DNA of 64,000 nucleotides. Origin: Streptomyces iranensis (GTDB lineage: Bacteria > Actinomycetota > Actinomycetes > Streptomycetales > Streptomycetaceae). Position 1 is the first letter of the stretch, and the number at the start of each line of letters is the position of its first letter. The stretch is taken from the NCBI RefSeq assembly GCF_017874715.1, contig NZ_JAGGLR010000006.1, forward strand, positions 406,114 to 470,113, in the 5' to 3' direction. Below are positions 1 through 8,329 of the stretch, piece after piece. The notes under the pieces were generated by a model. That model worked only from the letters and a program-made list of their open reading frames with translations, did no database searches and was not told the DNA's origin. The position numbers and the translations under genes are program-made.

Positions 1-606
1 CCGTACCACCTCCTGGGCTGGTCCTTCGGCGGTCTGGTGGCGTACGCGATGGCGACACGGCTCCAGCGCGAGGGCGAGCGGGTCGGCGTGCTGTCGATCC
101 TGGACGCCTACCCCGACAACCAGTGGGAGTTCGGGCTGCCCGACTACAGCAAGCGCGAGTGGCTGGAGATGCTCCTGGAGAGCCTGCGGGGCGGCGACAT
201 CATCATCCCGTGGGCCGGGACGGCCGAGTTCGCCGAGACCGCCGACGAGCCGGAGCGCGACGCCGCCGAACTGGCCGCGGACCTCGTGCGCGAGTCCGGA
301 CTGCCCGCGCGGCTGCTGGCGGGCGAGGCCACGTTCCCGCTGCTGGACATCATGCGCAGCGATATCGAGCTGACGAAGAAGTTCCGCCCGGACCGGTTCA
401 ACGGCGATCTGCTGCTGTTCGCGGCGGAGTACGAGACCCCCGGCTTCCCGCGTCCGGCGCACACCCCGGAGTCGTGGCGGCCGCATCTGGACGGTGCGGT
501 GAAGGTGCACCATGTGCGGGCGCAGCACCACCACATGATGCGCCAGGAGCATGTGGCCCGGATCGGCCCGGTGGTGGCGGCGGCGCTGGACCGCGCCCGG
601 AACTGA
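1..606 (+). CDS. Type I thioesterase domain, C-terminal end of an NRPS/PKS (5' partial)
   Basis: The reading frame is open at the window edge, so only the last 201 codons are visible. Residues 6-11 read GWSFGG, the GxSxG nucleophile elbow of alpha/beta-hydrolase thioesterases. Family knowledge: type I thioesterases at the end of assembly lines release the finished product from the carrier protein by hydrolysis or cyclisation. An acidic lid region follows, and the late HVRAQHHHMM segment could supply the catalytic His. Nothing before base 1 is visible, so this could also be a free-standing type II thioesterase, although the layout fits a terminal domain better. A strong hairpin follows at 625-678 and the next gene lies on the same strand. 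The product class cannot be told from this fragment. Confidence 0.85.
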   Translation, partial: PYHLLGWSFGGLVAYAMATRLQREGERVGVLSILDAYPDNQWEFGLPDYSKREWLEMLLESLRGGDIIIPWAGTAEFAETADEPERDAAELAADLVRESGLPARLLAGEATFPLLDIMRSDIELTKKFRPDRFNGDLLLFAAEYETPGFPRPAHTPESWRPHLDGAVKVHHVRAQHHHMMRQEHVARIGPVVAAALDRARN

Positions 607-624
607 AGGGCCGGGGCCCGGGGT

Positions 625-678
625 CCGGGTCGGGGCAGCCCCCGAGGGGGCGGCCCCTCGGGCCGGGCCCCGACCCGG
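625..678 (+). terminator. Strong hairpin after the thioesterase gene
   Basis: Outer arms CCGGGTCGGGGC (625-636) and GCCCCGACCCGG (667-678) are perfectly complementary. Inner arms CCCGAGGGG (641-649) and CCCCTCGGG (654-662) are too. There is no long U tract, which is usual for Streptomyces terminators. Confidence 0.75.
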
Positions 679-832
679 ATTTCGCCTATGGGCCCTTCGC
701 CGATCACAATTCAGCCAGGCGCCCCATCTCGTTCTCCTGCTCTCCTACGCAGGTGAGCAGGGTGGGCGCCTTCATGTGGAGAAGGAGATGAGCTCCCAGC
801 GAGGAGGCACGTAGTTGGAAGGAAGGCTGGCC

Positions 833-1525
833 ATGACAGTGGACGTAACGGACGAGGTGGAGCGGTTCATTCTGGGGGACCGGTTCGCCTGCCTGGCGGG
901 ACGGTCCGCCTGGCGCAAGGGTGGCATCACCCATCGTCACTACGACCTGATGGGATCCGACGACTCGGCCCGGCTGATGGCACTCGATCTCGCGGATTTC
1001 GTGGACTCGGCCGACTGGAGCCACCGGTCGTTCACGAGCTTCATCGCGACCTTCGAGCGACCTCGCGGGGTGGATGAACTGCGGTTCGAGGAGCTGCTGT
1101 GGGAACAGCTCCAGCTACTCCACGAACAGGACTCCCGGTCCTATCGCTGGGCCGAGGGCCGTTCATCCGATCCGCAGGCCGAGGAGTTCGCCTACAGCGT
1201 CGCCGGTCACCCCTTCTTCGTCATCGGTCTGCACGAGACCCACCGCCGCTGGGGCCGCCGTCCGCCCTTCCCGATGCTGGCCTTCAACTCCCATGAGCAG
1301 TTCGACCGCATCAAGGGCGCCAAGATGTGGGACCGGCTGGCGGAGAAGATACGCAAGCAGGACATCCAGCTCCAGGGCGACATAAACCCCAACCTGCTCG
1401 AGTACGAGGAGCTCTCCGAGGCCCGCCGCTACTCCGGCCGCCCGAAGCCCGCTGACTGGCAGTGCCCGTTCGCCGCCCACGAGGGCGAGCGCGAGCCCGC
1501 CCTGACGGGTCCGCCCCCGGCCTGA
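833..1525 (+). CDS. YqcI/YcgG family protein (GntA-like, putative heme-dependent N-hydroxylase)
   Basis: A 230-residue soluble protein. I chose the ATG at 833 because GGAAGGAAGG lies just upstream; an in-frame TTG at 815 gives six more residues but sits on the ribosome-binding site. The sequence resembles the YqcI/YcgG family, with a FxxPRGVDELRFEELLW-type centre, an HPFFVIGLH stretch and a C-terminal DWQCPF motif. Established knowledge: members of this family (GntA in guanitoxin, AglA in argolaphos biosynthesis) are heme enzymes that N-hydroxylate arginine-like guanidines or related amines. Its place directly behind an assembly-line thioesterase suggests a tailoring enzyme of that cluster, which is inference. 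The substrate is unknown. Expression is probably separate, since a strong hairpin and over 200 bp precede it. Confidence 0.75.
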   Translation: MTVDVTDEVERFILGDRFACLAGRSAWRKGGITHRHYDLMGSDDSARLMALDLADFVDSADWSHRSFTSFIATFERPRGVDELRFEELLWEQLQLLHEQDSRSYRWAEGRSSDPQAEEFAYSVAGHPFFVIGLHETHRRWGRRPPFPMLAFNSHEQFDRIKGAKMWDRLAEKIRKQDIQLQGDINPNLLEYEELSEARRYSGRPKPADWQCPFAAHEGEREPALTGPPPA

Positions 1526-1538
1526 GCGCACAGCACCT

Positions 1539-1571
1539 GTCACCGGCGGGCGGCTGGCGCCCGCCGGTGAC
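1539..1571. terminator. Bidirectional hairpin between convergent genes
   Basis: A 14-bp perfect stem, GTCACCGGCGGGCG and CGCCCGCCGGTGAC, with a GCTGG loop. It lies between the YqcI-family gene on plus and the deacetylase on minus. Confidence 0.8.
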
Positions 1572-1585
1572 GGCCACGGCGGCCG

Positions 1586-2389
1586 TCAGCGCACCGGGAA
1601 ACCGAAGCTGTACCCCTCCTGCTTCAGCCACGGCAGGACCTGGCGCAGCGCCTCGACCGTCTGGCCGCGGTCGCCGCCCGCGTCATGGAAGAGCACGGTG
1701 GGGCCGCTGGAGATCTCGTTCTTGACGGTGTTGACCATCGCCTCGACCCCCGGCTTCTCGAAGTCCTTGGAGTCCACGTTCCAGCCCAGCGGCCGCATGC
1801 CCTGCGAGGCGGCGATCTGACGGCTGTACGGGGTGAACGCACCGCCCGGGGCACGGTAGTAGAGCGGCTTGACGCCCCCCGACGCCTTGGTGATCATTCG
1901 CTGGGCGTCGAGGATCTCCTTGGACTGGTAGGCGGATGACTTGGTGCCCATCGTCGTGTCGTGCGAGATGGAGTGGTCGCACAGCCGGTGCCCGTCCGCG
2001 ACCACGTCCTTGACCAGGTCCGGATGGGCCTGGGCCTGCGGACCGACCATGCAGAAGGTGGCCTTGACGCCGTTGGCCTTGAGCACCTGGAGGACCTGCG
2101 GGGTCCAGGTCGGATCCGGACCGTCGTCGATCGTGATGTTGACGCCCTTGGCGCCCTTGTCGGAGGCGTGGGCTATGTCCATGTTGACCACGGGGTCGGG
2201 CAGTTCGGGGTCCGGCTTGGAGGTCTGGCCCACGATCGGCGTCGGCTTCGGCGTCGCCGACGCACCCGCCCCCGCCTCGGCGGTTCCGGCCTGGGCGGTC
2301 CACACGGCGGCCAGGGCGGTCACCCCCACCACGCCGAACGCCGCCACCAGTACTCGGCCGTTCGTCCCCAGAACCCGGTGCCGTGCCAT
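1586..2389 (-). CDS. Polysaccharide deacetylase (NodB domain), membrane-anchored or secreted
   Basis: A 267-residue protein from the start reading MARHRVLG; an ATG at 2407 would add six residues. An N-terminal hydrophobic stretch (about residues 11-30) preceded by arginines is a signal anchor or signal peptide, followed by a Pro/Thr/Ala linker. The NodB domain shows motif 1 TIDDGPD (catalytic Asp pair), motif 2 HSISHD (metal-binding His pair), motif 3 RAPGG, then WNVDSKDF and the C-terminal LFHDAGG. All metal and catalytic residues of carbohydrate esterase family 4 appear present, so it should remove N- or O-acetyl groups from cell-wall or exogenous polysaccharide outside the membrane. The exact substrate is not inferable. 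It is convergent with the upstream gene. Confidence 0.88.
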   Translation of the reverse strand: MARHRVLGTNGRVLVAAFGVVGVTALAAVWTAQAGTAEAGAGASATPKPTPIVGQTSKPDPELPDPVVNMDIAHASDKGAKGVNITIDDGPDPTWTPQVLQVLKANGVKATFCMVGPQAQAHPDLVKDVVADGHRLCDHSISHDTTMGTKSSAYQSKEILDAQRMITKASGGVKPLYYRAPGGAFTPYSRQIAASQGMRPLGWNVDSKDFEKPGVEAMVNTVKNEISSGPTVLFHDAGGDRGQTVEALRQVLPWLKQEGYSFGFPVR

Positions 2390-2605
2390 GTCCGCCTCGC
2401 TCCCCATGTCTCCTGTGTCGCTTTCGCAAACATGAGGATGGAGTTGGGGCGGGAAGGGATCCCTCTGTTACATATCTCGCACAATCCCGCGACCGCACGT
2501 CTCACACAGTCCCGCGCCGCGGCCGGCGAGGCGCGGGCGGCGAGCCCGCCCGCGGCCTCTTCCGCGGATGGACGACCGCACCTCGCGCCACTTCCCGCGG
2601 AGCGC

Positions 2606-4927
2606 CTAGCCCCGGTTGACCACCGCCGCCTGAGGGCGGATCGGGAGGCGGTTGACCGGACGGCCGGTGGCCGCGCGGACCGCTGCCGCCACCGCCGCCG
2701 GGGTGGTGACCACCGGCACCGCGCTGGCCGCCTTGGCGCCGAAGGGGGCCACCACGTCCCGCTCCTCGACCAGCTTGACGATGCGGACGTCGGGGATGTC
2801 CAGGGCGGTCGGCAGGGCGTAGCCGGTCAGGTCGGGGTGCCGGACCACACCGCGTGAGGTGCGCAGGTTCTCGGTGAGGGCCGCGCCGATGCCCTGGGCG
2901 ACGCCCGCCTCGATACGGGCCTTGAGCTGACGCGGGTTGAGGACCCGGCCCACGTCCTGGGCCACCGTCATATCGACGACCCGTACCGCGCCGATCTCGA
3001 TGTCGACGTCCACCACGGCGCGCACCGCGCAGTAGGCGAGCCCGACGAAGGCGTCACCCTGGCCGGTCTCGTCCAGCGGCTCGGTGGGGTGCGGGCGGCA
3101 CTGCGCGGTGGCCCACAGCTCCTTGCCCTCCAGGGCCTCCTCGACGGTGGTGCTGAGCACCCCGTCATACGAGGTGATCTTGCCGTCGGCGATGCTGAGC
3201 AGCTCGGTGGACATGCCGAACGTGTGCGCCAGCGGCTGCAGCAGCTGGGTGCGGACCATCTTCGCGGCGCGCTCGACCGCACCGCCCGAGACCCAGGTGT
3301 GGCGGCCGCGCGAGGCGGGCCCGGCCGGGGGCTGGTCGGTGTCGATGGGCGCCACATGGACCTCCTCGATACCGAGGACGTCCTGGACGATCTGGCGGGC
3401 CAGGGTGGTGAAACCCTGGCCGGTCTCGACGGCCGCGCAGATGACGGTGGCCACCGGCCCGGTGACCTTGACGGTGGCGGTGGAGACCTCGTCCCTCCCC
3501 TCGGCGCCGAGCATGTGGACCATGCCCAGGGCGTAGCCGACCCCGCGCCGCACCGCGGCCGGATCGCCCGCGCCCTCCAGGCCGCCCGGCAGCAGCCACT
3601 CCTCCTCGGGGTCGTCCTTGGGGAGGGTGGGCAGCGGTGCGTCCCTTACGGCCTGCAGCAGTTCGGCGACCGGGGCCGGGCAGGTGACGGTCTGTCCGGT
3701 GGGCAGCAGATCGCCGGTGGCCATCACATTGCGCATCCGGATCTCGACCGGGTCGAGGCCCAGCTTGGCCGCCAGCTTGTCCATCTGGCCCTCGTACGCC
3801 GCGCACACCTGCATCGCGCCCTCGCCGCGCACATGGCCGGAGGGCGGGTTGTTGGTGCGCACCGCCCAGCCCTCGATGAAGGCGTGCGGAACGACATAGG
3901 GGCCGCAGGCGAAGGAGACGGCGGCGGCCAGCGTGTCCGCCGAGGAGTCGGCGTAGGCGCCCGAGTCCAGCAGGATCTGCGCCTCGACCTTGACCAGCTT
4001 GCCCTGGGAGTCCGCGTGGTGGCGGTAGCGCAGCAGAGTGGGGTGGCGGTGGGCGTGGCCGAGGAAGGACTCCTCCCGGGTCGCGGCCAGCTTCACCGGA
4101 TGGCCGGTGCGCAGCGCCAGCAGCCCGAGCGGCAGCTGCATCCCCGGGTCCTCGCGCTCGCCCATGGCACCCGGGACGCCGGTGACGACGACCTTCACCC
4201 GCTCCGGCTCAAGACCGAAGCAGGCGGCGGCCAGGTCGCGGTCGGCGTGCGGATCGGTGGAGGCGGTGTAGATCTCCACCCCGCCGTCGGGGCGCGGCAC
4301 GGCCAGGCCCGCCTCGGCGCCGATGGGCGCCGGGTCCTGGCGGCCGATGCGGTACAGCCCCTCGACGATGACCTCGCCGACCACGTCCGGGTCGCCGAAG
4401 GCCAGCGGGATGTGGCGGACCAGGTTGCCGTCGGGGTGCAGCGGTTCGGCGGAGAACGCCTGCTCGGGGTCGGTGACCGGCTCCAGCACCTCGTACTCGA
4501 CGGCGATGGCGGCGGCCGCCAGCCGGGCCGTGTCGGGGTGGTCGGCGGCGACCGCGGCGATGGGCTCGCCGTGGTGGCGGACCAGATCCTTGGCGAACAC
4601 CGGACGGTCGGCGACCCGGCGGCCGTGGGAGGCGTCGCCGGGCACGTCGGTGTGGGTCACCACGGCCCGTACGCCGGGCATGTCGACGGCCTGCTTGGTG
4701 TCGATGGAGACGATGCGGGCGTGCGGGTGCGGGGCGCGCAGCACGGCGGCCCACAGCAGCCCCTCGGCCCACAGGTCCGCCGCGTACGGGAAGGTGCCCG
4801 AGGTCTTGGCGGCCGAGTCGGTGGGCGGCAGGGACACACCGAGGCCCATGGTGGACGGGGGCTGTACGGGCGTTCCGGCGGCGGGCGTGGCGGTGACGGC
4901 GCCCGCGCCGTCCGCGATTCCGGTCAT
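2606..4927 (-). CDS. Xanthine dehydrogenase-family molybdopterin-binding subunit, atypical active site
   Basis: A 773-residue large subunit, last gene of a three-gene Mo-hydroxylase operon; its ATG overlaps the stop of the Fe-S gene by 4 bp. Ald_Xan_dh domains are clear throughout, and the cofactor-contact motif ETGQGFTTLARQIV is present. Several hallmark motifs deviate. The usual GGGFGGK loop reads GVPGAMGER, the RGFG loop reads RGEG, and the C-terminal GAKGVGEP block that holds the catalytic Glu reads GAKAASAV (about residues 730-737). Known family role: transfer of hydroxyl from water to an aromatic or aldehyde carbon, with electrons passed to 2Fe-2S and FAD. With the Glu replaced, the reaction may be altered or lost. 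Length is normal, so this is not a decayed gene. Confidence 0.85.
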   Translation of the reverse strand: MTGIADGAGAVTATPAAGTPVQPPSTMGLGVSLPPTDSAAKTSGTFPYAADLWAEGLLWAAVLRAPHPHARIVSIDTKQAVDMPGVRAVVTHTDVPGDASHGRRVADRPVFAKDLVRHHGEPIAAVAADHPDTARLAAAAIAVEYEVLEPVTDPEQAFSAEPLHPDGNLVRHIPLAFGDPDVVGEVIVEGLYRIGRQDPAPIGAEAGLAVPRPDGGVEIYTASTDPHADRDLAAACFGLEPERVKVVVTGVPGAMGEREDPGMQLPLGLLALRTGHPVKLAATREESFLGHAHRHPTLLRYRHHADSQGKLVKVEAQILLDSGAYADSSADTLAAAVSFACGPYVVPHAFIEGWAVRTNNPPSGHVRGEGAMQVCAAYEGQMDKLAAKLGLDPVEIRMRNVMATGDLLPTGQTVTCPAPVAELLQAVRDAPLPTLPKDDPEEEWLLPGGLEGAGDPAAVRRGVGYALGMVHMLGAEGRDEVSTATVKVTGPVATVICAAVETGQGFTTLARQIVQDVLGIEEVHVAPIDTDQPPAGPASRGRHTWVSGGAVERAAKMVRTQLLQPLAHTFGMSTELLSIADGKITSYDGVLSTTVEEALEGKELWATAQCRPHPTEPLDETGQGDAFVGLAYCAVRAVVDVDIEIGAVRVVDMTVAQDVGRVLNPRQLKARIEAGVAQGIGAALTENLRTSRGVVRHPDLTGYALPTALDIPDVRIVKLVEERDVVAPFGAKAASAVPVVTTPAAVAAAVRAATGRPVNRLPIRPQAAVVNRG

Positions 4928-7158
4928 GCCGATGCCCTTCCGCTACCGCTTCCGTTGACGCTCCCATTGCCCGTGACGCCGTGCGGTCCCGTCTGGTGCG
5001 GGATGCGGGCCGGGTCCTGGTGGGCGTCGTGTCCCTCGTCCGCCTCGGCCTCCGCCTCGGCGGCGGCCTCACGGCCCGCGACGACCTCGCGGACGGCGTC
5101 GAGGACCCCGCGGTAGCCGGAACAACGGCAGAGGTTGCCGGAGATCGCCTGGCGGGTCTCCTGGTCGGTCGGGGCGTGGTTGCCCTCGAGGAGGTCGTGC
5201 ACGGTCATCGCGAGTCCGGGCACGCAGAAACCGCACTGCACGGCCCCGCACTGGGCGAGCGCGCGCTGGACGTCGGAGGGCTGTCCGCCGGTGGCGAGAC
5301 CCTCGACGGTACGGACCTCGCTGCCCGCGGCGGTGGCGGCGGGCACCAGGCAGGAGGCGACGAGCCGCCCGTCGACCTGGACCGAGCAGGCCCCGCACTC
5401 GCCCTGGGAGCAGCCGTCCTTGGCCCCGGCGAGGCCGAGGCGCTCGCGCAGGACGTAGAGCAGCGACTCGCCGATCCAGACGTCGGTGACGGGGCGGTCG
5501 GCGCCGTTGACGTGCAGCACGTACGAGGCGAGCGGATGCTCGCTGTGGCTCGGGCTCTCGTCCGCGACCTGGGCGGCCTCGGCGAGGGACTCGACGGGGG
5601 TGTCAGCGGCCTCGGGAGCGTCCGCGGGGGTCCCGGCCGGCGCGGGTGCTCCGGCGGCGACTGGCGCGTCCGTGAACTCGCCCTCGGCCGGGGCCGGTTC
5701 GGACTCGACCGCGGTATCGGTGAACTCGGGCCCGGCGTCGTCCGGTACCGCCTCGGCGGGGGCCTCGGCGGCGCCCGGCACGGCGTCGGCGGCGTCGGTG
5801 TGGCCCGCGCCGCCCTCGGGACCGGGGTGCGGGGCGTGCCCATGGGCGTCCCCCGCGAATGGGGCGCCCGCAGGCCGGTTGTCCGCCAACCGGTCGTCCG
5901 CGAACGCGCCGTGCCAGGACGCCTCCTGGGGCAGTCCGGGCGCCGGTCTGCCGTGCGGCGGGGTCTCCAGCCCGGCGTGCTGCCCGTCGACCGGGAACTC
6001 GCCGGAGTCCCCGGCGGCCGGATCGCCCGGCCGCCGGCCGCGATCGTCGGCGGCGGGCCGCCCGGGGGCGGGGCCGCCGTGCGGCGGGGTGCCGTGCGGG
6101 GGCGTGCCGTGCGGGAGCGTGCCGTGCGGCGGGGTGCCGCGGGGCGGGGTGTGCAGCCCCTGGTGCCCCTCGGTCGCGAACTCGCCCGAGTCCCCGGCGG
6201 AGGGGCCCGGCCACGCCGGGTCCGCGGCCGGGGCCGGTTCGTCGCGGTCGGGCATGCGCAGCCGGCGGCGGGCGGGCGGCGGCATGGGCGCGGCCGGTGG
6301 TGCGGACGCGCGGCCCTCGACCGCGTACTCCCCGGAGTCCTCCGCGCCCTCGTCGGCGGCCGGAACCGACCACTGGCCGGAGTGCCCCTGCTGCTGCCCT
6401 CCGGGCTGCGGCTGCCCAGGGTGCGGCTGATGGGGCTGATGGGGCTGCTGATGGGGCTGCTGCCGGGGCTGTGCCGACCCGGCGAAGGGCATCCGCAACT
6501 GGGCCGTCGTCTGCGGGTCCTGGGGCCCGTCCGCGTGGCCGCCGTACGGAGGGGCGGCCGGGCCCGGGTGTTCGTCGACGCGGTACTCACCGGTCTCGTC
6601 CACACCGTCGTCGCCCGCGACCGGGATGGTCCACTGGCTGGTGTGCACGGGTCCGCCGGCGCCGTCGTCGGACGGGGCGGGCACCGGCCAGTCGTCCACC
6701 GGCCAGTCGTCCACCGGCTCCTCGGCCGCCGGAGCCGGCCAGTGGCCGGTGTGCGACAGATGGTGGCCCTGCTGGTCCTCGGCGGGCACCGGCCACTGGC
6801 CTGACCCGTGATGGGGCTCGTGGTGGCCGCCATAGAGGTAGCCACCGTCGGTCTCCGCGGTGGTCCACTGCCCGGTCATGCCCTGGTCGTGGGGCACGCC
6901 CTGGCCGTGGCCGGACGGCTGCCAGTGGCCGCCCTGGGACGGGTCACCGTGCCCGGTGTCCATCGGCGGGGGCGCGTAGCCCGTGCCGGGCGCCGCGAGC
7001 GGGTCCCAACGGCCGGAGGGGTCGGTCGGGTCCGGGTGGGCGAATTCGGGCGGCAGTTGGACGAAGGCCGTCGACTCGGCGTCGTACTCCGGGCCGTGCG
7101 GCATCGGCTGCCATCCGCTCCCCGGCTCCGGCCGGTGCGGCTGCTGTTCATCACTCAC
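4924..7158 (-). CDS. 2Fe-2S subunit of Mo-hydroxylase with about 540-residue disordered N-terminal extension
   Basis: A 744-residue protein whose recognisable domain is only residues 541 to about 700. That part has the plant-type cluster CSQGECGAC plus a following Cys, then the CGFC and CRC pairs, so all eight cysteines of the two clusters are there. Typical family length is 150-200 residues. The first 540 residues are low complexity, rich in His, Gly, Pro, Asp, Gln and Thr. They contain recurring cassettes such as SGQWPVPA, TGHWPAP, SQWTIPVAG, ETGEYRV and DSGEFATEG, and a run of PPHGT units. A short acidic tail also follows. The GTG/ATGA overlaps on both sides imply translational coupling with the FAD and molybdopterin subunits. 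The role of the extension is unknown; the repeats suggest a binding or scaffold segment. Confidence 0.87.
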   Translation of the reverse strand: MSDEQQPHRPEPGSGWQPMPHGPEYDAESTAFVQLPPEFAHPDPTDPSGRWDPLAAPGTGYAPPPMDTGHGDPSQGGHWQPSGHGQGVPHDQGMTGQWTTAETDGGYLYGGHHEPHHGSGQWPVPAEDQQGHHLSHTGHWPAPAAEEPVDDWPVDDWPVPAPSDDGAGGPVHTSQWTIPVAGDDGVDETGEYRVDEHPGPAAPPYGGHADGPQDPQTTAQLRMPFAGSAQPRQQPHQQPHQPHQPHPGQPQPGGQQQGHSGQWSVPAADEGAEDSGEYAVEGRASAPPAAPMPPPARRRLRMPDRDEPAPAADPAWPGPSAGDSGEFATEGHQGLHTPPRGTPPHGTLPHGTPPHGTPPHGGPAPGRPAADDRGRRPGDPAAGDSGEFPVDGQHAGLETPPHGRPAPGLPQEASWHGAFADDRLADNRPAGAPFAGDAHGHAPHPGPEGGAGHTDAADAVPGAAEAPAEAVPDDAGPEFTDTAVESEPAPAEGEFTDAPVAAGAPAPAGTPADAPEAADTPVESLAEAAQVADESPSHSEHPLASYVLHVNGADRPVTDVWIGESLLYVLRERLGLAGAKDGCSQGECGACSVQVDGRLVASCLVPAATAAGSEVRTVEGLATGGQPSDVQRALAQCGAVQCGFCVPGLAMTVHDLLEGNHAPTDQETRQAISGNLCRCSGYRGVLDAVREVVAGREAAAEAEAEADEGHDAHQDPARIPHQTGPHGVTGNGSVNGSGSGRASA

Positions 7159-8054
7159 GCGAGTGCCCTCCCCAGTGCTCGGCGGGCCAGGGCTGCCACG
7201 GTACGCCTCAGGTGGATCGCGGCAGGCGGCAGGGGGACCGGCTCACTTCCGTCCTGCGGGGGCAGCGGATCGGGGATGCACGCGGCGGCGACGTACTCGC
7301 CGAAAGCGGTTGTGACCTGCGGGTCCAGATGGCCGCGGTCGCCGTCCCAGTCGATGAGCGAGGCGACCCAGCGCTCGGCCTCCAGGGGGCGCAGCGGCAT
7401 CGGCGCGACCGCGCCGACGGCGCAGCGCACCCCGCGCCGCGCGGGGTCCAGGACGAGGGCGACGGAGGCGGTGGACCGGCCGGGCCCGGTGCGCCCGGTG
7501 GCCTTCAGGAAGGTCTGCGGGGCGTGCAGCAGCGGAACCCGGACGAATCCGACGAGTTCACCGGGGCGCAACAGATCGACCCCGGCGAGCAGATGGCTGA
7601 CCGGGATCTCGCGGCGGGACCCCTCGGGCCCGGCGATGATCACCGTGGCCTCCAGGGCGGCGAGCACCGGCAGCGCGTCGCCGGTGGGGGCGGCGGTGAC
7701 GATGTTGCCGCCCAGGGTGCCGGCGTTGCGGATCTGCGGGGGCCCGGCGGCGCGCGCGGCCGCGGCCAGCGCCGGGATCAGCGCGGCGAAGTCGGGGCGG
7801 CCCATCCGGGCGTGGGTGAGTCCGGCGCCGAGGAGGGCGTGCCCGTCCAGATAGCGCCAGCCGCGGATTTCGCTGATCCGGCCGAGGCCGACGAGCGCGG
7901 CGGGCCGCAGCAGGCCGGAGTTGACCGCGGCCATGAGATCGGTACCGCCCGCCACGGGCACGGCGGCGGGCATGGCGGCCAGCGCCGCCACGGCCTCGTC
8001 GAGCGTGCCCGGCAACGTCACCGTGTGCGCCGCCTGCGGTGCGTGCGTGGTCAA
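7155..8054 (-). CDS. FAD-binding subunit of Mo-hydroxylase (CoxM/XdhB type)
   Basis: First gene of the operon. I place the start at the TTG at 8054 (299 residues), preceded 7 bp upstream by a GGGGAAGGGG ribosome-binding site; a longer frame to 8240 has no such support and starts with basic junk. FAD motifs PVAGGTDLMAAVN near the N-terminus and IRNAGTLGGNI in the middle are those of the FAD_binding_5 / CO dehydrogenase flavoprotein family, followed by the C-terminal CO_deh_flav_C region. It should accept electrons from the 2Fe-2S subunit and pass them to NAD or another acceptor. No XdhC-type cofactor insertion gene is visible in the window. Confidence 0.87.
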   Translation of the reverse strand: MTTHAPQAAHTVTLPGTLDEAVAALAAMPAAVPVAGGTDLMAAVNSGLLRPAALVGLGRISEIRGWRYLDGHALLGAGLTHARMGRPDFAALIPALAAAARAAGPPQIRNAGTLGGNIVTAAPTGDALPVLAALEATVIIAGPEGSRREIPVSHLLAGVDLLRPGELVGFVRVPLLHAPQTFLKATGRTGPGRSTASVALVLDPARRGVRCAVGAVAPMPLRPLEAERWVASLIDWDGDRGHLDPQVTTAFGEYVAAACIPDPLPPQDGSEPVPLPPAAIHLRRTVAALARRALGRALA

Positions 8055-8329
8055 CCCAGCTGCCCCTTCCCCGGTGTCCCGGCTGTTGCGCCGTACGGTA
8101 CGTGCTGACAGCCCGGACGTGGCAACTCTGGCACATCTTGCGAGCCCGCCGTCGCGGGGGTCCGTGATCCGTGGATCCGTCCCTGACCTGGGGGATGGTA
8201 CGGGTTTCTTACGACGTCTCCGTCGGGAGTGGATTGCCACGTTTCAGGGACCCTTGTGCGATTTGGGCTTGCGCCGGTGGGACTACGCTCCCAGGGGCGG
8301 CGGAGCGCGGTGCGCACCTTACGGGCGGC
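8055..8329. other. Intergenic region upstream of the Mo-hydroxylase operon
   Basis: A 275-bp gap holding the presumed promoter of the minus-strand Mo-hydroxylase operon and the 3' flank of the hexosaminidase gene. No convincing -35/-10 pair or operator was recognised. Confidence 0.4.

Noticed and set aside
4981..6804. 607-codon plus-strand open frame opposite the 2Fe-2S subunit gene
   Set aside because: It is antisense to a coding region with clear motifs; composition is Arg/Gly/Val-rich nonsense without a family pattern.
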